Under the pieces are notes generated by a model. The model was not told where the DNA came from and made no database searches. It worked only from the letters and a program-made list of their open reading frames with translations. This document shows, one piece after another, positions 9,498 to 17,700 of a stretch of 64,000 nt of DNA. Source of the DNA: Cytophagaceae bacterium (GTDB lineage: Bacteria; Bacteroidota; Bacteroidia; Cytophagales; Cyclobacteriaceae); the NCBI GenBank assembly GCA_006969745.1, contig CP030886.1, positions 3,135,234 to 3,199,233 on the forward strand, given 5' to 3'. The position numbers and the translations under genes are program-made. Position 1 is the first letter of the stretch; every line of letters begins with the position of its first letter.

Positions 9498-11171
9498 ATG
9501 CGCAGAAAGAAAGTCAGGTATTCAGAAATTATCCCTAACAAGAGTGAATGGCCAATTGTTAAGTTGTCCAAATACCGTAAGGAGTTCATTGATGAAGTAA
9601 CCAGAGAGACGTACGATCACCTGGTCAACTCGAAGAATGGTTCTCTTCGCGAGGAAATTGAAATGACGATTCACAGGGAAAAGCTGAGAATGAAGGCAAA
9701 TCCCTGGCGTGTAGATCCTCCGGATGAAAAAGTATACTGGAAAAATATTCAGGCCCGATTACTAGATATCAATCCGGATGAGAAGGATAAAGCCGAAGCA
9801 CTTGAAAAAGAGCTCCTGATTGAAATCATCAATAGATACACCCAGGAAATTGCAGGAAATTTTAAAAAATCAGCCTACCGCTTTGCTCAAAGCTTCATAA
9901 CATTCGGGTTTGCTCGTCTGCTCAACGCCGCCAGGGTTAAAGGGCTGCTGTCATTATTTAGTCGTCAGCTGGATCTGGATGATAAGGTTCATGTAATTGG
10001 CGAGACTGAGCATATCCGCACCCTTGCAAAAAAAGGAACTGTGGTAATGGTACCAACCCATTTTAGCAACCTGGATTCTATACTCATCGGTTGGGCTATC
10101 CAATACCTTGGATTACCACCCTTTATATATGGCGCAGGATTAAACCTGTTCAACATAAAAATATTGGCTTATTTCATGAATAGCCTGGGTGCCTATAAAG
10201 TGGATAGGAGAAAGAAAAACCCGATCTACCTTGAGACCCTTAAGACCTATTCTAGAAATGCAATCAAAAAAGGATGTCACTCCCTATTTTTTCCTGGAGG
10301 CACACGCAGCAGATCAGGTGAAATAGAGACGAACTTGAGAATGGGCTTACTAGGAACAGCTATAGAAGCGCAACGGGAACTGTATCTGAATGCCAATGAA
10401 AATGAGGAAGTACGCAAAGTCTTTATCGTCCCTGTGGTGATCAACTATCACTTCACTTTGGAAGCCCCATCCCTTATTAGAGATTACCTCAAAAGAACTG
10501 GAAGGGAACGATACTATGTGGAGGCAGATGAATTTTCCACTTCCTATAAATTGGGAACATTTATGTTTAAGTTTTTCACAAAAGGATCTGATATTTCAGT
10601 AAATATTGGACGAGGAACGGATATTCTGGGCAACTACGTAGACAGCGATGGCAACAGCTTTGACAAAAATGGCAATCCAATAAATGTCAAGGACTACTTT
10701 TTGCGTGATAAGAAAATTACTTTTGATGCGCAACGTGAAAAGGAATATGTACGTGTGCTTTCCAAGCGTATTGTAGAAGAGTATCATAAATACAATCGCG
10801 TATTTGCTAGTCATTTGGTGGCTTTCACTGCCTTCAAGATGCTGGAGCGACAAAATCCGAAATTGGACTTGTATCACGTTCTTCGCCTGCCGGATGAAGA
10901 TTTGATTCTTGATTATGAAGAATTTAAAGAGAACTATAAAAAATTAAGAGGTCGACTTGAAAAGATCCACAAGAAAGGTGAAGTGGATATGGCGGACCAT
11001 ATGAAAGAGCGAGCAACGGATTCTATTGAGCATGGATTGCAAAACGTGGGCCTTTACCATGATCAGCGACCACTTATTAAGAAAGGAGATAAAATCATCG
11101 TACAGGATACCAATACGCTTTATTATTATCATAACAGAATGAATGGCTATGGGCTCGAAAAGTACATCTGA
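9498..11171 (+). CDS. PlsB-like glycerol-3-phosphate/1-acylglycerol-phosphate acyltransferase
   Basis: A 557-residue acyltransferase for phospholipid synthesis. The catalytic H-x4-D motif is THFSNLDS (His188, Asp193). Motif III is FPGGTRSRSG (residues 265-274), with Gly in place of the usual Glu of FPEGTR. N-terminal (about 150 residues) and C-terminal (about 200 residues) extensions make it longer than PlsC (about 240) and more like PlsB. Its last 29 bases overlap the start of gpsA, whose product makes the glycerol 3-phosphate substrate; that coupling supports a glycerol-3-phosphate acyltransferase role, though acyl specificity cannot be read from sequence. Confidence 0.88.
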   Translation: MRRKKVRYSEIIPNKSEWPIVKLSKYRKEFIDEVTRETYDHLVNSKNGSLREEIEMTIHREKLRMKANPWRVDPPDEKVYWKNIQARLLDINPDEKDKAEALEKELLIEIINRYTQEIAGNFKKSAYRFAQSFITFGFARLLNAARVKGLLSLFSRQLDLDDKVHVIGETEHIRTLAKKGTVVMVPTHFSNLDSILIGWAIQYLGLPPFIYGAGLNLFNIKILAYFMNSLGAYKVDRRKKNPIYLETLKTYSRNAIKKGCHSLFFPGGTRSRSGEIETNLRMGLLGTAIEAQRELYLNANENEEVRKVFIVPVVINYHFTLEAPSLIRDYLKRTGRERYYVEADEFSTSYKLGTFMFKFFTKGSDISVNIGRGTDILGNYVDSDGNSFDKNGNPINVKDYFLRDKKITFDAQREKEYVRVLSKRIVEEYHKYNRVFASHLVAFTAFKMLERQNPKLDLYHVLRLPDEDLILDYEEFKENYKKLRGRLEKIHKKGEVDMADHMKERATDSIEHGLQNVGLYHDQRPLIKKGDKIIVQDTNTLYYYHNRMNGYGLEKYI

Positions 11172-12225
11172 GGAGGTTATAGGTGTCATCGGAGCTGGTA
11201 GCTTCGGTACTGCAATTGCTAATATTCTAGCAGAGAATAATGCAAAAGTGGTTTTGTACATTCGTGATCCCGAAAAAACAAAGAAAATAGCCAGGGAGCG
11301 TGTCAGCTCCGGACAAAAGCTTCATGAAAATATAGAAGTCACCAATAACCTGGAAGAGGTGCCTCAACAGTGTGAAGTCATCTTTCCAATGGTACCCTCA
11401 GCTAATTTTCGTGATATGATCATCAAGCTGGCTCCTCACTTGCGTCCTTATCATGTGCTGATTCATGGAACAAAAGGTTTCGATCTTTATGTACCCAAAA
11501 AGCAAAAGATCAACTCAAACAATCCACTTACCAGAGAGCATGTCAAAACCATCTCCGAGGTGATTAAGGAAGAGACCTCAGTATTGAGAGTAGGATGTCT
11601 GGCAGGGCCAAACCTGGCAAGAGAGCTTGACCAAAGGAAACCAGCCGCAACTGTGGTTGCTTCTCATTTTGATGAAGTGGTTAAAATTGGACAGCGATTA
11701 CTAAAGAATGATCGATTCATGATTTATGGAAGTCGTGATTTGATTGGGATTGAACTTTGTGGAGTTTTAAAAAACATTATTGCAGTAGGTGCAGGTACGA
11801 TAGCCGGCATGGATCTGGGAGAAAATGCAAAGTCATTATTTATAAGCCGAGGCCTGGTGGAGATGGTATATATCGGAAAAGCACTTGGAGGAAATGCTCA
11901 AGCCTTTCTGGGGCTCGCCGGGGTAGGAGATTTAATAGCAACTTGCACTTCCAATCTCAGCCGAAACTTCACAGTAGGATTTAGACTGGCCAAAGGAGAA
12001 AGCTTGGAGAATATCATCGAATCTATGGACGAAGTAGCTGAAGGTGTGAAAACAATAAACATCGTAAAGCAACTAGCCGATTCCTATAAGGTAAGATGTC
12101 CGATTACAGAAACGCTCCATCGAATCATTCACAATAAAATGACCATTCAGGGAGCGCATGGATACTTAATGAGCTTTCCGTTCAGGGCAGAGATCGACTT
12201 TATTGATACTCCTACTGAAGACTAG
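11143..12225 (+). CDS. gpsA: NAD(P)H-dependent glycerol-3-phosphate dehydrogenase
   Basis: Reduces dihydroxyacetone phosphate to sn-glycerol 3-phosphate for phospholipid synthesis. The Rossmann motif GAGSFG is near residues 17-22, and the family motifs GTKGFD, GPNLARE, the catalytic Lys region CGVLKNIIAVGAG and GLAGVGDLIATCTS(N)LSRN are intact; 360 aa is slightly longer than typical (about 335). Starts at 11143 or 11149 both lie inside the acyltransferase gene in another frame, so translation is likely coupled. It ends in the palindrome CTAG shared with the M48 protease stop. Confidence 0.96.
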   Translation: MAMGSKSTSEEVIGVIGAGSFGTAIANILAENNAKVVLYIRDPEKTKKIARERVSSGQKLHENIEVTNNLEEVPQQCEVIFPMVPSANFRDMIIKLAPHLRPYHVLIHGTKGFDLYVPKKQKINSNNPLTREHVKTISEVIKEETSVLRVGCLAGPNLARELDQRKPAATVVASHFDEVVKIGQRLLKNDRFMIYGSRDLIGIELCGVLKNIIAVGAGTIAGMDLGENAKSLFISRGLVEMVYIGKALGGNAQAFLGLAGVGDLIATCTSNLSRNFTVGFRLAKGESLENIIESMDEVAEGVKTINIVKQLADSYKVRCPITETLHRIIHNKMTIQGAHGYLMSFPFRAEIDFIDTPTED

Positions 12226-13454
12226 CCTTCTAGGGCACTCACCCGTTCTTTCAGGGGAGGATGCGAATAATGTACAAATACAAACGCTGGATGAGGTGTT
12301 AGATTAGATAGATGATCAGAACTCATCTTTTTCAAACCTGTGATAAGAGGAGTGGCGTCATAGGTTTCCTTAGCATAAGCATCTGCCTCAAATTCATTTT
12401 TACGAGAAATAACATTCCCTACAATGCCCAGAATGGTAGAGATAGGGGAGTAAAGAATACCAAACGCCAGCAGGTTCAAATGAAGGGCAGAAGTCTGGCC
12501 GCCCATAGCCCAACTTACTTCAGCACTATAGGCCATTTTGGAAAAAACAAAGAGCATAAATCCCATCAATCCAATGCTGAAAATAGTTGAGAACAGGATG
12601 TGCTTCTTTTTGAAGTGGCCAACTTCATGCGCAAAAACAGCAGTCAGTTCTTGAATGGAATGATTTTCTACCAGGGTATCAAACAGTACTACTTTTTTCT
12701 TCCTTCCAAGACCGCTAAAAAATGCATTCCCTTTGCTACTTCTTTTAGAACCATCCATTATAAAGATGTTTTTCAACGGGAAATTCACTTTTTCGCAATA
12801 TGCCTGGATGGACGATTTGAGCTCGCCTTCTTCAATTGGCTTAAGCTTATTGAATAAAGGTAAGATTAGCGAGGTGTAAAACAGGTTTGCAAAAAGGACA
12901 AATGCTGCCATGATTGCCCAGAAATAATACCAGAAATCACTACCTATGGCATTTACCAGATAAATAAGTACTGCAAGTAGCAACCCTCCAAAGATGGCAG
13001 TCAAAATATATCCTTTGATTTTGTCAAGGATGAACGTCTTTGCTGTCATTTTATTGAATCCATACTTCGCCTCAATGACGAAGTTTCGATAGATTGAAAA
13101 AGGCGTATTGATGATATCGGACACTACATATAGGATGCCGAAAAAAATAAGTGGAGAAACCAGGCTTAGCGGAGAGAAGGTACGGATCCATTGATCTAAC
13201 ATTCCGAACCATCCGTTATAAATAGCCAAGACAAGCAATACGAAGCTGAAAGTGGCTGAGAAAGTACCAAACCTTGAAACCTCCTCATTGTAGGCCTGAG
13301 ATTTCGCATACTTTTCCTCATTATAGATACCTTCCAATTCCTTGGGAATAGGTTTTTTAGCACTTTTTCTGTTAAGAAAGCTAAGGATTCGCTCAAGCGT
13401 AAAATCAAAAGTAATGATCACCAGGAGTATGGTGAATATGGTTTCTTCAGTCAT
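12222..13454 (-). CDS. M48 family metallopeptidase (Ste24/CAAX protease-like)
   Basis: A 410-residue membrane zinc protease. The zinc site is HEVGH (residues 276-280) with the third ligand in EFEADAYA near 352. The N-terminal half has the M48 N-terminal domain with several membrane helices and the YGFNKMT signature, as in eukaryotic Ste24. In bacteria the role is usually quality control of membrane proteins; CAAX processing is not expected. It lies 27 bp downstream of the PorP/SprF gene on the same strand, and its stop overlaps that of gpsA by 4 bp. Confidence 0.93.
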   Translation of the reverse strand: MTEETIFTILLVIITFDFTLERILSFLNRKSAKKPIPKELEGIYNEEKYAKSQAYNEEVSRFGTFSATFSFVLLVLAIYNGWFGMLDQWIRTFSPLSLVSPLIFFGILYVVSDIINTPFSIYRNFVIEAKYGFNKMTAKTFILDKIKGYILTAIFGGLLLAVLIYLVNAIGSDFWYYFWAIMAAFVLFANLFYTSLILPLFNKLKPIEEGELKSSIQAYCEKVNFPLKNIFIMDGSKRSSKGNAFFSGLGRKKKVVLFDTLVENHSIQELTAVFAHEVGHFKKKHILFSTIFSIGLMGFMLFVFSKMAYSAEVSWAMGGQTSALHLNLLAFGILYSPISTILGIVGNVISRKNEFEADAYAKETYDATPLITGLKKMSSDHLSNLTPHPAFVFVHYSHPPLKERVSALEG

Positions 13455-13481
13455 GTGGTAAAATTAGAGTGACTTTGTCAC

Positions 13482-14510
13482 TTAGAAAATAAACGGAATT
13501 GGGCACTTCAATCTTCTCACATCTGCGGCTGGTTTTAATGGATCGCCCAAGCTAAATGAGTATGCTATGCTGATCTCATGTGCCCCTCCGGTCCCGATAC
13601 CCAAGTCGGAAAGTGTATAATCGAAGCTATAGCCAAACGTGGCTCTATTCGTCTGCATTCCAAGCATAAAAATGATGGATTCATTATTCACCACTCCGTC
13701 CGTGTTTTTAATAGGGAGCCCCCGGTACCAAAGTCCTACTAAAATGGGATCAAGAGTAAAATAAGCACCTACGTCAAGTTGATCCAGATCACCTTGAGTT
13801 CGGTAATTAAAACTTGGTGTAATACTTCTTTCACCAACAGAAGTATTGGTTGTGGCAGGGTTTAGGGGAATTCTATAACCACCATGAATGGAAAACCTTC
13901 TGGGGAGTGGCGCATCACCTCCGGCAATACTTTGATTGGGTTCGAGCACATGATGCAATGCAGCTCCTATCCATAAAGAGGGATTGTAGAAAACTCCGCC
14001 AAACGCCAAATCAAAGAACCTGGCGTTTAAGCCACTATTGAAAACTTCATTCGTAGGGTTTCCTGTATTCCCCGTTGCGCTCAGTTGATCACCAAAAATC
14101 AGTTTGTCAAAGTTTAAATCCTGAAAAGTATAGGCTGCTTCCACGCCCGGTCGAAACGTCCATTGATAGTTTATTTGAAGCTGATAAGCATATTGCAAGC
14201 CGATTGTATTGGATTTTAAACCGGCAGAGCCTGCCTTATCCGTTGTGAAGATGATTCCTGCGCTACTGAAATAGTCCTCAAAGTGATAATCGAAGTAAGC
14301 AGAGAATGTCTCGAAATTTGCATCAAGGTTAGGCCACTGTGTCCTATAATTGACACCCATTCTTCCCTTTTGATTAATTCCAACCAAAGCGGGATTCAGG
14401 TATAATGGTGCTGCATAGTATTGCGAAAACTGAGGGTCTTGCGCTTGCAAAGTGTTTTCCTGACTAAGGGCACCTATGATTACAATGAAGAAAAAAGCCT
14501 TCCTGATCAT
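13482..14510 (-). CDS. PorP/SprF family type IX secretion outer-membrane protein
   Basis: An outer-membrane beta-barrel of the PorP/SprF family, known partners for delivery or attachment of type IX secretion substrates. Start chosen at 14510, where a signal peptide begins (MIRKAFFFIVIIGALSQ...LQAQ). The mature N-terminus DPQFSQYYAAPLYLNPALVG is the family signature, followed by NYRTQWP and repeated amphipathic strands; it ends in a Phe (PFIF), as barrels do. It is divergent from the giant type B sorting-domain gene, the usual genetic neighbour and probable cargo of such proteins. Confidence 0.93.
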   Translation of the reverse strand: MIRKAFFFIVIIGALSQENTLQAQDPQFSQYYAAPLYLNPALVGINQKGRMGVNYRTQWPNLDANFETFSAYFDYHFEDYFSSAGIIFTTDKAGSAGLKSNTIGLQYAYQLQINYQWTFRPGVEAAYTFQDLNFDKLIFGDQLSATGNTGNPTNEVFNSGLNARFFDLAFGGVFYNPSLWIGAALHHVLEPNQSIAGGDAPLPRRFSIHGGYRIPLNPATTNTSVGERSITPSFNYRTQGDLDQLDVGAYFTLDPILVGLWYRGLPIKNTDGVVNNESIIFMLGMQTNRATFGYSFDYTLSDLGIGTGGAHEISIAYSFSLGDPLKPAADVRRLKCPIPFIF

Positions 14511-14736
14511 GCAAATGTTTAATTCCAAATCAATGAGCAAATTAGACAATTAATATAAATCGATTGATGTTTTTGTTGACTAGCATACGTAATGTAACGA
14601 CGAGTATGACGTTGAAATTTTAAGAAGCTTAAATATGAATTTAAAATATGGAGCATCGTGATGCAAGAGTTGTTACATTGTTACAAATTAAGTCCCGTAT
14701 TATTCGGGTTAACCGTATTTTTACAAAGTGTTGTGT

Positions 14737-17700
14737 ATGAATAAGGACATTTTAATGAAGCGTACCCCTTATGCTTCTGCATTCAGCAGATGGCTTGTGC
14801 CTGTCGTCCTGTTCCTGGTTGCAGCCTCACTGCATGCACAAAACGTAACTGAAACACGTTGGTATTTTGGGAATTCTGCAGAAAATCTCGTTTTCGATCG
14901 GAATGGAAGGGATGTTTATCTGCAAACGGATCAGGCAACTCCATTTGGAGCCGCAGGTGCAGTCACCATTACCGATCAATTCACCGGCAATTTACTTTTC
15001 TACACGGATGGAATTAATATCTACGATGCTTCACATCTCATATTACCAAATGGTGCTGGGCTTTCGGGCGTTTCAAGCATCAATGTTCCGGTAGTCACCT
15101 GTCCGGTCACAGATAATCCCGGTCAGTACTACTTGTTTACAAATTCCGGTTCTGCAGGAGTCAATGAAATTCAATATACGGTGGTCGATGCTACGATACC
15201 GGGCAATGGCACTGCACAGTTTCCTTACGGTGATGTGGTTACAGGGATGTTTGATGTGTCTACAGGGCTCACAGACCCGGCACAGGGCATGCTTATAATA
15301 CCTGCTGGCGATGGTGAGCTGTTTTGGCTTATCTCACAGGATCGAAATACCTTCCAGATTCGGGTGACTCAAGTTGATGGTGGGGGTGTAGGAGCTACCA
15401 CCAATTATGACTTCACTGGAGGAACAACTCCCGGATTTGAGGCTGCACACTTTGCCTATAATGCGGATTCTGCAAAATTAGCCATGGCACCCCGCAGAAA
15501 TAACCGAAATATTTGGTTGATGGATTTTGACAACACAACCGGAGTCCTGGCCTTCGATACAACGCTGATTGGTTCTGGCTTCAATGATGATCAAAACGAA
15601 TCCGTGTATGATGTGGAATGGTCCGGTGACGGTTCGAAGCTGTATTTGTCCAGATTTGGAAGCTCAGGTACCACCGGTCAATTGTACCAAATAGATTTTA
15701 ACGATACCACACGAGCGGTGAATCCAATTTTGCCGGCGCCAATTTTCCGAAGCTTTGGACTTAAGAGGGCACCGGATGATCGTATCTATCACTTGTATCA
15801 GGCAACAAACGGTTCGGCTTTTAACCTTGGTAGAATCAACTTACCGGACAGCACGGTTGATTCCATTCAATACCAGGCCATCGTTTTTCCGGATGACTTT
15901 AATTCTCGACAATTTCCTGAATTTACCCTGGGATATAATTTCACATTCGATACGCTAGATTTCTATTGGGTAGATAGTTGTCTTACGAATGTCACTAAAT
16001 TTTTTCCTGTGGTAGAGCCTGTACCCAATAACCTGACATGGAATTTTGGAGATGGTAGTTCATCCAATGCCTGGATTCCGAATTATGAATATCAAATCGA
16101 GGGCGGAAATATCGTGAGCTTAACTGCTGAAGTGAATGGAATCACTCAAACTATTAGTCAGCCTGTTGAAATATTAATGAACGACCTTATGGTCGATTTG
16201 GGAAATGATACCACCATTTGTGTAGATGAGGTGCTTACACTCGATGCTGGAGATGGAACTTCCTATGTTTGGAATACCGGCGAGCTTACGCAAACCATCC
16301 AAGTAGATACAGCTGGTACTTACTGGGTTGAAGTAACCAATGATACAGGCTGTACGGATTTTGATGACATTGAAGTAACCGAGTATGGAGTAGCCAATCA
16401 AACCTCCAACCAATGGTATTTTGGGGAGCAAGCAGGAATAGAATTTACGAATGGCCCGATTGCCATACTAGATGGGAATAATCAGGATGCGCCAGAAGGA
16501 TGCGCAACCATTTCAGATGTTAATGGGGATTTATTGTTTTATACCAATGGAGTTACTGTTTGGAATCGCGAACATGAAGTCATGATTAATGGAGATGGGA
16601 TAGGCGGAGACCTTCTTTCTGCTCAAAATTCCCTTATAATGCCATTTGGTGATGATGAGACCATGTTTTACATCTTAACCACCGAGCGAGTGTATGGAGA
16701 CGATGAGTATGCTCTTAGATATTCTATTGTTGATATGAAGGAAGGAAATGGGTTGGGCAGTGTCATCGTCAGGGATATAAAACTGATGGATAATAGCACA
16801 GAGCGAATCACCGGCTCTGGATTTACAGGCAATGATTTGATTTTAGCGCACGAGTTTGGAAATAATACGTTTAGAGCTTTCCAAACAAGCCCTGCTGGAC
16901 TTAGTGGTGCCATTTTCTCACCAAGTGGTGAGATTCATGATTTCATGCAGGAACTAAGTGCTACCGGATATATGAAAATATCTGCCAACCTGAATCAGAT
17001 AGCAGTGAACATCCCGGGAACAAATCAAATTGAAATTTTCGATTTCAATCAGGGAGAAGTATCCAATCCCAGGCTTATTGATACAGGTGAGAATGACTTG
17101 TACGGGATGGAGTTTTCGCCTGGCGGATTGCGACTCTACGTTACTACCAACTCCGGTGCTTCAAAGCTCATTCAATACGATTTGGACAGTTTGAATTCCG
17201 CTAACCCTGCTGCGGATATTGAAGCTACCAAGTTTGACGGATTTGTTCAGGGTTCAAATTACGGAGCACTTCAATTGGGGCCGGATGGTACAATATACAT
17301 GGCTGTGGACAATTCAGGTACAATCGGAACCATAAGCGCACCTGATGGTGATGATGCGGGAGCTAGTTTCGATCCTGTTGGGTTTGACTTGTCAGGTCGC
17401 ACCAGCCGACTTGGATTACCAAATTTTGCTCAAAATCAAACACCACCAATACAACAACCAAGCATCAACGTAACACAAGGTTGTGCTGGCCAACCTACAA
17501 CTTTTTCAGCTGTAGGTAGAGATCCAAATAACCTCATTGAAAACTATTTATGGATTTTTGGAGATGGAAGTTCTGCTGCTGTACAGGATACAACTCATGT
17601 ATATGCTAATCCCGGAACCTACAATGTACAACTGGTCTTAAGTAATCGATGTGACGTTGATACTACTTTAACCCAAACCATTACAATAAATAATATCCCT

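Noticed and set aside
14653..14664. Palindrome GCATC-GT-GATGC in the PorP/giant-protein spacer as an operator
   Set aside because: Single short copy with no regulator nearby; could be chance. Also seen: a TGTTACA direct repeat at about 14671-14685, likewise unsupported.
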